Shown: positions 8,708 to 18,221 of the stretch, in pieces | How positions within the stretch are numbered: position 1 is the stretch's first letter | Layout: the number at the start of each line of letters is the position of its first letter | Program-made: the position numbers and the translations under genes | Notes under the pieces: generated by a model | The model's input: only the letters and a program-made list of their open reading frames with translations | Told to the model about the DNA's origin: nothing | Databases searched by the model: none | Assembly (NCBI GenBank): GCA_963847345.1 | Contig: CAWJZU010000042.1 | Location: 179,635 to 243,634, forward strand | Source: DATARH01 sp963847345 | GTDB taxonomy: Bacteria > Pseudomonadota > Alphaproteobacteria > ATCC43930 > CGMCC-115725 | Direction: 5' to 3' | Length of the DNA stretch: 64,000 nt

Positions 8708-10294
8708 TTAACGTTCCGCCATCCCCGCCCATAGCAGCCCCTCGTGGAATCTGTTACGGGCCGCAACGACCGTAGGGTCGTCATTCGGTTCCGTCCTTTC
8801 TCGTTTTATGACGTCGGCCAGAGTGCAGTTCGGCATTGGGAAGCGACGATTGAATTCGATTAATTCACGTGTCGCTGCTTGCCGCATGTCGGAGCGGGCA
8901 TAGGCGCTAACCAGATAGAGTCGGTTGTACCAAACGTTTGGTCTCGTTCCGACTGACTTGCGGAGCCAGTCAATCGCTTGATCATAGCGCTCGGCAAAGA
9001 AGTTAGCCCGTCCGATGAACCACTGAAAAACCCCGATTGCCGGATCGTTGGGGCTCAATCTGAGTGCCTGCTCGACGAGCGGATGCGCCTCCGCTGGTCT
9101 TCCCACGAGAGTGAACTGATTACCTTTCTGCGCGTACGCCGTTGCAAAGTTGCGGTCCAACTCTATTGCGCGATTGAATGCCTCCAGCGCTGCATGATGT
9201 GCGCCGTGCGCTCGCCCGATCAGCCCGTCGGCGAGATGAGCAAGGGCAAGATTCGGGTCTATCAGCAGCGCTTTGCGGGTCGCTTCCTCGGCCGCTCGCA
9301 GCTCGTCCCTGCCGGTATTGTTCCATTGGTTGAGGTGGTCGTTGGCAATGATGTGACCCAAGCGCGCCCACGCCTCGGCGGAACTCGGATCCAACACAAC
9401 AGAGCGTTGCAGCAGCTCGCGCGTAGCGAGAGTGTTTTCCGGTGCCACCGAGCGATAAAACAGGCTGGTTGCACGCAGCCTGAGGTCAAGCGCGTCGGGC
9501 TGAGGCGCCCGTTCGGCACGACGTCCCTCCGCCCGTACCAGCTGGATATTCAGCGAAGCAGCGATCCTCCCGGTGATCGTGTCTTCCAAGCCGCCGAGAT
9601 CGACGAATTGGTTCTCGAAGCGATCGCCCCAGAGTTGTTCACCCGAGGTGGCATCGACCAGGTGGACATTGGTGCGCACCAGATCACCGGTCCGGCCTAT
9701 GCTGCCTACCACCAGGTAGCGGACCCCGAGTTCTCGGCCGATCTGCCGTATGTCGAGATTGCTTCCGTTGTAGGTGAGGGCGGTTGCGGCGGAGATAACC
9801 GCAATGTCCCGCAGGCGCGATAAGTCTACAGCGAGATCGCTGGTTACCGCATCGGTCAGATAATCCTGGCTGGGATCTCCGCCGAGGTTACGGAACGGCA
9901 GGACCACAATTGACGGCCTGACGAAGGGCGACCGTGCTTCTGCACTTGCTGCCGGCGCGCCCACGGCCAGCGGTAGAGGTGTCCCTTGCTCCCGCACGTC
10001 GGCGATAAAGCGGACGCCCTTGCGCGGCACGGTGCGGATTACGGTCTGCGCTGCGCCGCTGTCACCAACGGCTCGGCGGACCGCGTTGATGCGCGTCGTC
10101 ACCGCCGAGTCGGAAACGATCCGGCCGCCCCAGACCCCGTCGATCAGATCGTCCCGGCTGAGGACACGCTCGCGGTTGCGCACCAGAAAGACCAGCAGAT
10201 CGAATACCTGCGGTTCGATCGCGATCTGTTCCCCCCGCCGCCGCAGTTCGTGGCAGTCGACATCGAGTGAATAATCGGTGAATTCAAACCGCAC
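8708..10294 (-). CDS. CadC-like winged-helix regulator with TolB-like and TPR domains
   Basis: A GTG start at 10294 (GAGGAG upstream) gives 528 residues. Residues 1-100 are an OmpR/CadC-type winged helix (LDVDCHELRRRGEQIAIEPQVFDLLVFLV ... VIRTVPRKGVRFI in pieces). About 125-260 match the TolB/FlgO-like domain found in adenylate-cyclase-associated regulators (PSIVVLPFRNLGGDPSQDYLTD, then VGSIGRTGDLVRTNVHLVDA). About 300-520 are TPR helices. No membrane helix separates the DNA-binding domain, so it is probably cytoplasmic. It is transcribed away from a class III cyclase gene 147 bp off, suggesting a shared signalling circuit. Confidence 0.86.
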   Translation of the reverse strand: MRFEFTDYSLDVDCHELRRRGEQIAIEPQVFDLLVFLVRNRERVLSRDDLIDGVWGGRIVSDSAVTTRINAVRRAVGDSGAAQTVIRTVPRKGVRFIADVREQGTPLPLAVGAPAASAEARSPFVRPSIVVLPFRNLGGDPSQDYLTDAVTSDLAVDLSRLRDIAVISAATALTYNGSNLDIRQIGRELGVRYLVVGSIGRTGDLVRTNVHLVDATSGEQLWGDRFENQFVDLGGLEDTITGRIAASLNIQLVRAEGRRAERAPQPDALDLRLRATSLFYRSVAPENTLATRELLQRSVVLDPSSAEAWARLGHIIANDHLNQWNNTGRDELRAAEEATRKALLIDPNLALAHLADGLIGRAHGAHHAALEAFNRAIELDRNFATAYAQKGNQFTLVGRPAEAHPLVEQALRLSPNDPAIGVFQWFIGRANFFAERYDQAIDWLRKSVGTRPNVWYNRLYLVSAYARSDMRQAATRELIEFNRRFPMPNCTLADVIKRERTEPNDDPTVVAARNRFHEGLLWAGMAER

Positions 10295-10441
10295 CGGCGT
10301 CTCCTCGGAGCGCCCTGCCTTCGTAAGGAGAAGACAAGAGAATCTTTATGAAAAATTAGCCCCGCCTTCAAGCTTCCGGCGGCGCTGCCTGCGATGATCT
10401 CCTGGTCGGCCGTCTTGCCGCGCGAGTTGAGGAGATCTGAA

Positions 10442-11257
10442 ATGCGCGAGGCCACCCAACTACGCTGGATCGCGGAAGCCGAGGCCGGGCGGTTCCGCGA
10501 CATTGCCCAGGTGCAACGAGCCGGGTCGGAGCCATACCTCTGCATTACGCCCGGACGCTATGGCCCGGCCTGGCTCGAACGGATGCGCGCGAGGATGCGG
10601 TCGCTGGTTCAGACGGTCGCCGGTCACCGCTCGTTTCCGGTAGACATCGCGATCGCATTCGAAAGGGGTTTGGCCGGCCGGCTGAAAGCCCCGGTTCGCG
10701 GCGTTCACGCCAACCGGGTACTCGTCACGGTGCTGTTCACCGACATCGTCAACTCGACGAGGAGGGCGGCGGAGCTTGGGGACAGGCAATGGCGTGCGCT
10801 GCTTGATCGGCATGACTGCGTATTGCGACACCAAATCAGGCGTTTCCGCGGGCGGGAAATCAAAAACCTCGGCGACGGGTTTCTCGCCACTTTCGACAGT
10901 CCGGCGCGCGCGGTTGGCTGTGCCTCCGTAATCGTCGAGGCGCTCGCGCGGCTTGGCATTTCTGTGCGCTGCGGCCTCCATACCGGCGAGATCGAGCGGC
11001 GGCGCTATGATATCACTGGCATCGCTGTCCATATAGCAGCGCGCGTCGCGGCGAAGGCCCCTGCCGACGGCGCTTTAGTCTCGCGCACCGTACGCGATCT
11101 GGTCACCGGGTCTGGGTGGAATTTCCAGGACCGCGGCATCCATCTGCTGCACGGTGTGCCGGAGGAGATCCAGCTCTTTGAGATTGTCGCCGTCGATAAC
11201 TCGGGGATGCAACGCAACACCCAGACTTGTGTTGCGATGCCAGCAGAACCGCCGTGA
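10442..11257 (+). CDS. Class III adenylate/guanylate cyclase domain protein
   Basis: 271 residues from ATG 10442, which has GAGGAG upstream. The C-terminal part (about 95-265) is a CHD cyclase domain: VTVLFTDIVNSTRRA holds the first metal Asp, NLGDGFLATFDSPARAV the second, RCGLHTGEIE the conserved Gly-Glu turn, and GIAVHIAARVAAKA the transition-state-stabilising region. The N-terminal 90 residues match nothing I recognise. It makes cAMP or cGMP; specificity residues cannot be assigned with confidence. It is divergent from the CadC/TolB/TPR regulator, a combination often seen in alphaproteobacteria. Confidence 0.85.
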   Translation: MREATQLRWIAEAEAGRFRDIAQVQRAGSEPYLCITPGRYGPAWLERMRARMRSLVQTVAGHRSFPVDIAIAFERGLAGRLKAPVRGVHANRVLVTVLFTDIVNSTRRAAELGDRQWRALLDRHDCVLRHQIRRFRGREIKNLGDGFLATFDSPARAVGCASVIVEALARLGISVRCGLHTGEIERRRYDITGIAVHIAARVAAKAPADGALVSRTVRDLVTGSGWNFQDRGIHLLHGVPEEIQLFEIVAVDNSGMQRNTQTCVAMPAEPP

Positions 11258-11406
11258 CTGCTTCCCGCTCTCGGTGACGACTAAAGGCACCTACAGCAAA
11301 GACCGGCCCAACTGGCGCTCCAAAGGCAACTCAGCTCAGCTGGACAAGCCGCGCGGGCCGGCCGGGAATTACAGGTTGGAACGATGCTAAGCAACGCGCC
11401 CCACGG

Positions 11407-13053
11407 CTACGCCGCCCCGCGCCGGTGGGAGAAGGCGGTTTCGGCTGAGGTGATGAATTCCAGCAGCGCGGCGCGGCCGCTGTCGTTGACCTTGCGGGCG
11501 CGCTGGATCGCACCGGCGACCTCGCCGGGGTCGGTGACCCGCTCGCCCCAGCCGCCGAGATCCTGCGCCAAGTTCGCGTAATTGCCGCCGAGATCGCGCG
11601 TTCGGTGCCGCTCGTGCGACAGCGCCATTGCGTGCGTCTCGATCGCCATCGTCGAGTTGTTGAGGACGATCGTCGTGATCGGAATGCCGCTGCGCGCCGC
11701 CGTCTCGAAATCGAGCCCGGTCATGCCGAACGCCGCGTCGCCCATGAAATTGACGCACATCTTGTCAGGCGCGCCGACCTTGGCGCCGATCGCGAGACCG
11801 AGACCGGTGCCGAGCTGGTGCGATTTGCCCCAGCCGAGATAGCCGCGCGGCTTCTTCGCGACGTAGAACGGCAGCAGCTGATCGCGCGGGCTGCCGGAAT
11901 CGTGCGTCACGATCGCGTCCTCCGACGGCACGACGCGCATGAATTCGGCCATCACGAAATACGGGCAGATCGGCTTTTCCGTCGAACGCAGCTTGGCCTC
12001 CCAGCGCGCCAGCCACGCCTGTTTCAGATCGGCGATGCGCGGCCTCGCGCCGGTCGAATGCGTCTTGCCGCCGAGCCGGTCCTGTACGGCTGCCGCGAGC
12101 TGCGCGAGAACGAGCTTGGCGTCGCCGAGGATCGGGATCGCGGTGTCGTTCGCCTTGTAGAGGTCGCGCGCGTCGTTGGTCGCGTGGATGATCTTTTTGC
12201 CCGGCGGGATGATCGGGGTCGAGATGTTGTGCCGCGTCAGGCTCGTGCCGATCGCGAAGATCACATCGCTGTCGAACAGGAACTGGCGGCCGTGCCCAGT
12301 GTAGACAACGCCGCCTGACCCCAGCGCCAGCGCGTGCTCCTCGGGGAAGGCGCTCTTGCCGTCGGTCGTTGTCATGACCGGGATATCGAGCAGTTCGGCC
12401 AGAGCCACCAGTTCGGCGCTCGCCTCGGCATAGAGCACGCCCTGGCCGGCGATGATGATCGGTGTTTTCGCCTGGAGCAGCATTTTCGCGGCGTCGTCGA
12501 TATCGCGCGCGTCGCCGGCCGAGCGGGTCGCGCGGATCGATGTGTAATCGACATCGTTGCCGGCGAACTCCGATGTCATCACGTCGGCCGGCACCTCGAC
12601 CATGACCGGTCCCGGGCGGCCGTTCTTCAGCGCGTTGAACGCGCGGCGCATCGCCGGCACGGTGTGTTCGGGCAGTAGCACCGGCTCGACGTGCTTCGTG
12701 ACGCTCTCATACGTCCGGGTCGAATTGAACAGCGGCCACATCGTCGCGGTCTCGCGCGGATGGCCGAGCGGGAGCAGCAGGATCGGGGTCGAATCGGAAT
12801 AGGCCGAGGCGATGCCGGCGAAGGCGTTTTCGGCGCCGGGGCCGTACTGCATCGCGAAGACGCCGGCCGGCTTGCCGTTGGTGACGCGCGAGCAGCCGTC
12901 GGCCATGTGGACGCCGACCCGCTCCTGGCGGCAGATCACCGGCCGCATGCCGCCCGCCACCGCCGCCTCGATGATCGGCGTCGTCGGAAAACAGAACATC
13001 GTCGAGATCCCCTCGCGCTTCAGGATCTCGGTGATCGCATCCATGACTAGCAT
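11407..13053 (-). CDS. Thiamine diphosphate-dependent enzyme, acetolactate synthase-like
   Basis: 548 residues with the three-domain ThDP layout. The N-terminal pyrimidine-binding domain has the activating Glu in CRQERVGVHMADG. The central domain contains AKMLLQAKTPIIIAGQG. The C-terminal PP-binding domain shows the GDAAFGMTGLDFETAARSG...VLNN motif (GDX~25N). Family members include acetolactate synthase, glyoxylate carboligase, sulfoacetaldehyde acetyltransferase and related decarboxylases. No small regulatory subunit lies nearby, so it is probably a catabolic enzyme rather than IlvB. It is a single gene, convergent with the cyclase. Confidence 0.85.
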   Translation of the reverse strand: MLVMDAITEILKREGISTMFCFPTTPIIEAAVAGGMRPVICRQERVGVHMADGCSRVTNGKPAGVFAMQYGPGAENAFAGIASAYSDSTPILLLPLGHPRETATMWPLFNSTRTYESVTKHVEPVLLPEHTVPAMRRAFNALKNGRPGPVMVEVPADVMTSEFAGNDVDYTSIRATRSAGDARDIDDAAKMLLQAKTPIIIAGQGVLYAEASAELVALAELLDIPVMTTTDGKSAFPEEHALALGSGGVVYTGHGRQFLFDSDVIFAIGTSLTRHNISTPIIPPGKKIIHATNDARDLYKANDTAIPILGDAKLVLAQLAAAVQDRLGGKTHSTGARPRIADLKQAWLARWEAKLRSTEKPICPYFVMAEFMRVVPSEDAIVTHDSGSPRDQLLPFYVAKKPRGYLGWGKSHQLGTGLGLAIGAKVGAPDKMCVNFMGDAAFGMTGLDFETAARSGIPITTIVLNNSTMAIETHAMALSHERHRTRDLGGNYANLAQDLGGWGERVTDPGEVAGAIQRARKVNDSGRAALLEFITSAETAFSHRRGAA

Positions 13054-13219
13054 CGGCGTTTTCCCCTTGTCAGGCGTTAGCCAAACCTAGCGCCGGAACG
13101 CGATGGGCGCCAGATGCCGAGACGCGGGCCGCCGGAACGGCAACTACGCGACTTCGCCCTTGACCTTTGTTGCGAAGTTGTTTGGATTGGTCGATCCGAC
13201 TGGTCGAAATGGGATCGAT

Positions 13220-13468
13220 ATGCGCGAGGTTCAGGCGTCCGAGGCCAAGACGCACCTGCCTCGGCTGCTCGATGAGGTCGAGCGCGGCGAGACGATCGTC
13301 ATCACCCGGCATGGCCGGCCCATCGCCCGCATCGTGCCGGAGGCCGATCGCCGCCGCGCCGATTTCGAGCGCGCAGTGCAGGACCTTGAGGTGCTGCGTC
13401 GGCGTCTGGCCGGCCGCGTAAGCTTGCAGGAGCTGCTGTCAGCCCGGCATGAGGGCCACAAATACTAA
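13220..13468 (+). CDS. Type II toxin-antitoxin system antitoxin, Phd/YefM family
   Basis: 82 residues. MREVQASEAKTHLPRLLDEVERGE and IVITRHGRPIARIVP are the DNA-binding/dimerisation fold of Phd/YefM antitoxins. The C-terminal third (FERAVQDLEVLRRRL...) would wrap the toxin. The stop TAA overlaps the ATG of the toxin gene by one base (TAATG), the usual translational coupling of such pairs. Such antitoxins repress their own promoter; no clear operator was picked out upstream. ATG 13220 is preferred over the extended in-frame start at 13103. Confidence 0.88.
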   Translation: MREVQASEAKTHLPRLLDEVERGETIVITRHGRPIARIVPEADRRRADFERAVQDLEVLRRRLAGRVSLQELLSARHEGHKY

Positions 13469-13878
13469 TGGCTTTCGTCGTGGATGCGTCGGTCGCGCTC
13501 GGTTGGGCGCTGGAGGACGAGGCCCACCCTCTGCCGGTGCAGGCCCTGGCGCAGCTGCTCGCATCCGAAGCCTGGGCCCCGAGCCTGTGGTGGTTCGAGC
13601 TGCGTAATGCGCTCGTCGTCAATGAGCGGCGCGGTCGCCTGAGCGAGGCCGATACGGCGCTCTTCCTGAGCAGCGTCGCCCGCCTGCCGGTGAATCTCGA
13701 CCGCGATCCCGACGGGACGATTGTTCTGATGCTGGCCCGACGCCACCGCCTCACCGTTTATGATTCGAGCTATCTCGAACTGGCCCTGCGTTTGGGAGTG
13801 CCGCTCGCCTCGCTGGACGGCAAATTGCGCCAGGCGGCCACCGCCTGCGGCGTCGCCCTGCTCGGAGAGAGCACATAA
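13468..13878 (+). CDS. vapC: Type II toxin, PIN-domain ribonuclease (VapC-like)
   Basis: 136 residues. FVVDASVALGWALEDE gives the first acidic PIN residue, WWFELRNALVV the conserved Glu in helix 3, and TVYDSSYLELALRLGVPLASLDGKL the last acidic pair (D in YDSSY, D in SLDGKL). The fold is an Mg-dependent RNase that in VapC toxins cleaves tRNA or rRNA. It follows its antitoxin with a one-base overlap. The pair is complete and looks active. Confidence 0.88.
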   Translation: MAFVVDASVALGWALEDEAHPLPVQALAQLLASEAWAPSLWWFELRNALVVNERRGRLSEADTALFLSSVARLPVNLDRDPDGTIVLMLARRHRLTVYDSSYLELALRLGVPLASLDGKLRQAATACGVALLGEST

Positions 13879-13917
13879 GCGGAGTGCCGGAGCCGGCATC
13901 CGGGCCCGGAACGGCCG

Positions 13918-15555
13918 CTATTCTCCCGCCTGGCGCGCCGACGCCGATACAACTCGCGCAGCCGCGTCTTCATGATTTTCCCGGTGGCGGTGTGCGGCAG
14001 CTCCGTCACGACGAGCACATCATCGGGCAGCATCCAGCGCGGAAAATTTTCCGCCAGGAAACGCGATCAGCGCGTCGCGCTCGGGCTTGTGGCCCGCCGG
14101 CAGGCCGGCGCGCGGCGTGACGATCAGCAGCGGCCGCTCGCCCCATTTCGGGTGCGGCACCGCGATCGCCGCCGCCTCGCCGACACTCTCATGCGCCATG
14201 GCGGCGTTCTCGAGATCGATCGAGCTGATCCATTCGCCGCCCGATTTGATGATGTCCTTCCGGCGGTCGGTCAGCTGCAGATACCCGTCCGGGTCGATCG
14301 TCGCGACGTCGCCGGTATGGAACCAGCCGTCCTTCTCGACCGAAGCCGCAGTCGCGTCCGCGTCCTCGTAGTAGGCGCCGACGATCCACGGGCCGCGCAC
14401 GAGCAACTCGCCGGCCGACTTGCCGTCATGCGGCAACTCGCGGCCGACATCGTCGACGATTTTCATCTCGACCCCGAACAAGGGCCGCCCCTGCTTGGCG
14501 CGGATCGCGAGCCGCGCCCGCGCGTCGAGGGCGGCGTGCTTCGCCTTCAACACCGCGGTCGTACCGACCGGGCTCATCTCGGTCATGCCCCAGCCTTGGC
14601 AGACCTCGATGCCGTGCCGCTCGAACGCGGTGAACATCGACGGCGGCACCGCCGCGCCACCCGACAGGATGCGGCGGAACGTCGAGCAGCGCGCGCCGGT
14701 CGCCTCCAGATGCGCCGCGAAGCCGAGCCATACGGTCGGCACGCCGAGGCTCAAGGTCACGCCCTCGGCCTCGAACAGCTCATAGAGGCTGGCGCCATCG
14801 AGGTAAGGGCCGGGCAGCACGAGCTTCACGCCGTTCATCGGCGCGTAATACGGCACGCTCCAGCCGCAGGCGTGGAACATCGGGACGACCGGGCAGATCG
14901 TGTCGCGGCTCGATGCCGGGATGGCGTCCGGCAGCGACACGCCATAGGCGTGCAGCAGCGTCGAGCGGTGCGTGTAGAGGACGCCTTTCGGCCGGCCAGT
15001 GGTTCCCGAAGTGTAGCACAGCGCCGACGCGGTCCATTCGTCGAACTCGGGCCAGTCGAACCCGTCCTCGCTCTCGGCCGCGACCAGTTCGTCGTGGGTC
15101 GCGAGCACTTCCAGGCTCGTCTCTGCCGGTTCGAGCAGCACGATGTGGAGATCGCGGGGAAGCTCCGGGCGCAGCCGCTCGACGAGCGGGATGAAGCTGG
15201 TTTCGACGAACAGCAGCCGGTCGCGCGCGTGGTTGACGATATAGACGATCTGCTCGTCGAACAGGCGCGGGTTGATCGTGTGGCAAACGGCGCCGATGCC
15301 GGAGACGCCGTAATACAGCTCGAAATGGCGGAAATTGTTCCACGCCAGCGTGCCGACCCGATCTCCGGGTCGGATTCCGAGGCGCAATAGCGCCTTCGCG
15401 AGCCGCCGCGAGCGGCGTTCGGCTTCGGCGTAGGTGTAGCGATGGAGCGAACGGTCGACGAGGCGCGAGACGATTTCGACATCGCCGTGATAGCGCGCTG
15501 CGTGCCGGATCAGCGTCGAGATCAGCAGCTGCCGTTCCGCCATCAACCCGCGCAT
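13918..15555 (-). pseudogene. Acyl-CoA synthetase (FadD/AlkK-like), frameshift near the C-terminus
   Basis: The frame from ATG 15555 covers 511 residues, with the AMP-binding P-loop CYTSGTTGRPKGVLYTHRS, the WGMTEMSPVG motif and the hinge-region YLQLTDRRKDIIKSGGEW. At about 14056 the reading changes: DALIAF should continue as LAENFPRWMLPDDVLVV...TATGKIMKTRLRELY, which is found one frame over, so one extra base (GG for G on the plus strand) breaks the last 45 residues, including the catalytic lysine in TGKI. The final end is unclear: that frame runs into vapC antisense to 13770, and a TAG in the third frame at 13918 gives a more natural tail. The enzyme would activate medium- or long-chain fatty acids. 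Confidence 0.83.
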
Positions 15556-15690
15556 TTTTTCCTCCGTTGCGCCAGCACCGTGACCTGCCGACTATAGCGG
15601 GGCCGCCCCGGCCGGTCTCGCCAATCGCGGCGTTGCGACCGCTCGCGGCGCGGCGCGACTGACAGCACGGACCAATCAGGAGTTTTGGCG

Positions 15691-16323
15691 ATGTCGTATA
15701 TCTATTTCGTGCAGCTGGACATTCCGGAGGCGCTCGACGCCGAGTTGAACCGTATCTACGACCAGGAGCATGTCCCGATGCTGTCAAAGGTGCCGGGGGT
15801 GCGGCGCGTCTCGCGCTATCGCCGCGAGCAGTCGAACGACAGCCGGATGCAGAAATACCTCGCGATCTACGAGATCAACTCGCCCGATGTGGTCGAGAGC
15901 AAGGCGTGGGAGGAAGCGAGCGCCTGGGGCGATTGGGCCACGAAAATCCGGCCGCACACGACGAGCCGTCATCACAGTTTCTTCCGGGAGATGCTGAAGG
16001 CCGGCAAGGGCCGTGACGCCGGCGCACCCTATATCTATGTCGTGCAGATGGACATACCGGCGCAACACGAGGCCGAATTCAACCGCGTCTACGATTCCGA
16101 ACATGCGCCGCTCTTGTCCGAATGCTGCGGCGGCGGAACCCGCTACCGGCTCGAAAAATCGAACGACAGCCGGATGCAGAAATACATGGTGATCTACGAG
16201 ATCGCCTCGCCTTCGGTCCTCGAAAGCAAGGAATGGCAGGAGGCCGGCGCGCGAGGCGACTGGGCGACCAAGATCCGGCCGCACACGACCAGCCGGCACC
16301 ATACGGTGTTCAGGAAGCTCTGA
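15691..16323 (+). CDS. Internally duplicated dimeric alpha-beta barrel protein (EthD/DUF4286-like)
   Basis: 210 residues from ATG 15691 (CAGGAG upstream). Two halves of about 100 residues are close copies: YIYFVQLDIPEALDAELNRIYDQEH and YIYVVQMDIPAQHEAEFNRVYDSEH; SNDSRMQKYLAIYEI and SNDSRMQKYMVIYEI; GDWATKIRPHTTSRHH in both. Such ferredoxin-like units normally dimerise into a barrel; here the duplication would make the barrel in one chain. The second half has lost the VPGVRR stretch and carries CCGGG instead. The function is not known. It lies opposite an acyl-CoA synthetase gene. Confidence 0.75.
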   Translation: MSYIYFVQLDIPEALDAELNRIYDQEHVPMLSKVPGVRRVSRYRREQSNDSRMQKYLAIYEINSPDVVESKAWEEASAWGDWATKIRPHTTSRHHSFFREMLKAGKGRDAGAPYIYVVQMDIPAQHEAEFNRVYDSEHAPLLSECCGGGTRYRLEKSNDSRMQKYMVIYEIASPSVLESKEWQEAGARGDWATKIRPHTTSRHHTVFRKL

Positions 16324-16409
16324 CAGCCGATCATTCTGATTCCGCTCCGAAATGTCACCGCGGAGGCCGCGGGCCGACGAAGCAATCTCGATGAACATCA
16401 CAGGAATGT

Positions 16410-16426
16410 GCGGTGCTTGGCACCGC
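16410..16426. terminator. Probable bidirectional terminator between convergent genes
   Basis: GCGGTGC, TTG, GCACCGC is a perfect 7-bp stem with a 3-nt loop, placed between the alpha-beta-barrel gene (plus) and the SirB1-like gene (minus). It lacks a T-tract, so factor-independent termination is not assured. Confidence 0.4.
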
Positions 16427-16446
16427 CCCGGCCCGACGCGCGGGGC

Positions 16447-17301
16447 TCAGTTGAGCCTGGATTTGAGCTGTTGGAGCAGCGCGGCGGCCTGGTGGCGCGC
16501 GCTGCCCTCGGGCGCGCGCATGATGAACTCCTGAAGCGCCTCCGTCGCGGCCCGCATGTTGCCGAGCCGGGCGTTGAGCATCCCCGCCTCGTGCCACAGC
16601 CCGGCAAGATCGGGCGCCAGCAGCAGCATAGTCTGAACGATGCGCAGCGCCGGTTCGGCGCGGCCCGCCTGCAGCAGTCGCGACTTGATGTTGTTCTGCA
16701 GCCGCAACAATACGTCGCGGTCGGAAACCGGTGCGTAATGCGTTGGCGTCAGTTCGACATCCTGCCCCGCCATCGCCTTCAGCAACTCGCGCAGACTTGC
16801 GGCGTCGCAGATCCGGCCGTTATGGAACGGGTCGAGGATCAGCCGCTCGGGGCCGTTGGCGAGGCGGATCAGAAAATGTCCGGGAAAGGCCAGCCCGATG
16901 CTGTCCCATCCCTGCGCACGCGCGGCGTGCAGGTAAAGGATGCCGAGCGCTACCGGCAGCCCTTTGCGGCGATCGACGACCCGCATCAGATTGGCGTTCT
17001 GCACGTCGTCGTAGGTCAGCTCGTCGCCGCCGTAGCCGTGCTTCAGCAGAATGATTTCGTTAAGCGCTTGCGCTCGTGCGGTGAGATCGCCGACGGCGCC
17101 GGGATCGAGATGCCGCCCGACATCGCGGGCCAGCGCATCAAGGTGCTGGCGATACCGCGCGAGAGCAACGCGCGGGCGCTCGAACGAGGCCAGCGCCAGC
17201 GCCGCCTCGGCGATCGGCAGCAACGGCGAGTTGGCGGATGCAAGGTCGCGCAGGTAGCGCGCGCATTGCTCAAGATCGAAGGTGTCGGGCAGTTCGCTCA
17301 T
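16447..17301 (-). CDS. SirB1-like protein (transglutaminase-like fold plus TPR)
   Basis: 284 residues. The first two thirds contain LNEIILLKHGYGGDELTYDDVQNANLMRVVDRRKGLPVALGILYLHAARAQGW in pieces, the transglutaminase-like SirB1 region typical of the YchA/SirB1 family, and LAFPGHFLIRL...LILDPFHNG with the conserved His and Asp. The C-terminal 100 residues are TPR-like helices. The family is widespread in proteobacteria and poorly understood; it lacks the catalytic Cys of true transglutaminases. Confidence 0.8.
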   Translation of the reverse strand: MSELPDTFDLEQCARYLRDLASANSPLLPIAEAALALASFERPRVALARYRQHLDALARDVGRHLDPGAVGDLTARAQALNEIILLKHGYGGDELTYDDVQNANLMRVVDRRKGLPVALGILYLHAARAQGWDSIGLAFPGHFLIRLANGPERLILDPFHNGRICDAASLRELLKAMAGQDVELTPTHYAPVSDRDVLLRLQNNIKSRLLQAGRAEPALRIVQTMLLLAPDLAGLWHEAGMLNARLGNMRAATEALQEFIMRAPEGSARHQAAALLQQLKSRLN

Positions 17302-17585
17302 CTCGGCCGCGGAAGATTACAACTCGATGTTACCGCAAATTGGTCCGGTATATAGACTGCCCATTCAACCGGGTGACGATTGATAGCTGTGACCTCGAAA
17401 CGGCGCCGCTGACGAGCGGTTGAGGCTTGCGCCCCACAACGTCGCTCGTCCCGCCGTCGTCTCAACCGTCAATGATACCATCCCGGCCCATACACCGCGA
17501 ATTTGGATTGATTTGGATCAAGGTCCCGGGTAGGTTCCCGCGCGCAAATAGACCGTCCCTCCGCACCGTTTTTAGGACGAACGCG

Positions 17586-18149
17586 ATGAAACTTGATTTG
17601 AAACGTGCCCTTTTGCCGCTTGCGCTCGTCGCGCCCGTAGTGGTTTCCGGGTGCGTCTGGAAGAGCGACTACGAGAGACTGCAGGCACAAAACCAGCAGC
17701 TCGATCAGCAGGTATCGAGGCTCTCGGCACAGGTGAACGCCGACAAGGCGCAGATCGCTCGGCTGGTCGGCGCGATCAAATACACGGTCAACAGCGATCT
17801 GCTGTTTCCGTCCGGCGGCTACGAGATGAGCCGCCAAGGCCAGGAAATCATCGCGAAGTTCGCGGCGCGCCTGGCTCCGACTCAGCAGAGCAAGCTCGTC
17901 GTCAACGGCTATACCGACAATGCCCCGATTGGCCCCGCACTGCAGCGTCAGGGCATCACCTCGAACCTGATCCTGTCGCAAAAGCGTGCCGACAACGTGA
18001 TGCAATTCCTGATCTCGCAGGGCGTGAAGCCCGATCTCGTGATCGCCGTGGGCCATGGCGAAGCCGATCCGGTTGCGACGAACAGCACGCCCGCGGGCCG
18101 AGCGCAGAACCGCCGGGTCGAGCTGACGCTCGCACCTCCCGGTTCCTGA
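17586..18149 (+). CDS. OmpA-family lipoprotein
   Basis: 187 residues. The N-terminal signal ends in a lipobox VVSGC (Cys about residue 22), so it should be lipid-anchored. Residues 30-60 form a short coiled coil (LQAQNQQLDQQVSRLSAQ). The C-terminal 110 residues are an OmpA-type peptidoglycan-binding domain: LVVNGYTDNAPIG, LSQKRADNVMQFL and NRRVELTL, with the Asp and Arg that grip meso-diaminopimelate. ATG 17586 is chosen because it begins the signal peptide; the in-frame ATG at 17427 would bury it. Confidence 0.85.
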   Translation: MKLDLKRALLPLALVAPVVVSGCVWKSDYERLQAQNQQLDQQVSRLSAQVNADKAQIARLVGAIKYTVNSDLLFPSGGYEMSRQGQEIIAKFAARLAPTQQSKLVVNGYTDNAPIGPALQRQGITSNLILSQKRADNVMQFLISQGVKPDLVIAVGHGEADPVATNSTPAGRAQNRRVELTLAPPGS

Positions 18150-18173
18150 GACCGCGCGCGACCGTTCCTCCAA

Positions 18174-18209
18174 GCGAGATCGTCGGGATTTCGGGCCGCT
18201 CGATCTCGC
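18174..18209. terminator. Inverted repeat between convergent lipoprotein genes
   Basis: GCGAGATCG and CGATCTCGC are perfectly complementary 9-mers separated by 18 bases, between the stops of the OmpA-type and BON lipoprotein genes. Placement suits a shared terminator; the loop is long and there is no T-run. Confidence 0.35.
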
Positions 18210-18221
18210 AGCAGGCTCGAA

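Noticed and set aside
13770..13917. Tail of the acyl-CoA synthetase reading frame antisense to vapC
   Set aside because: No similarity to the family end; arginine- and serine-rich as expected of an antisense shadow.
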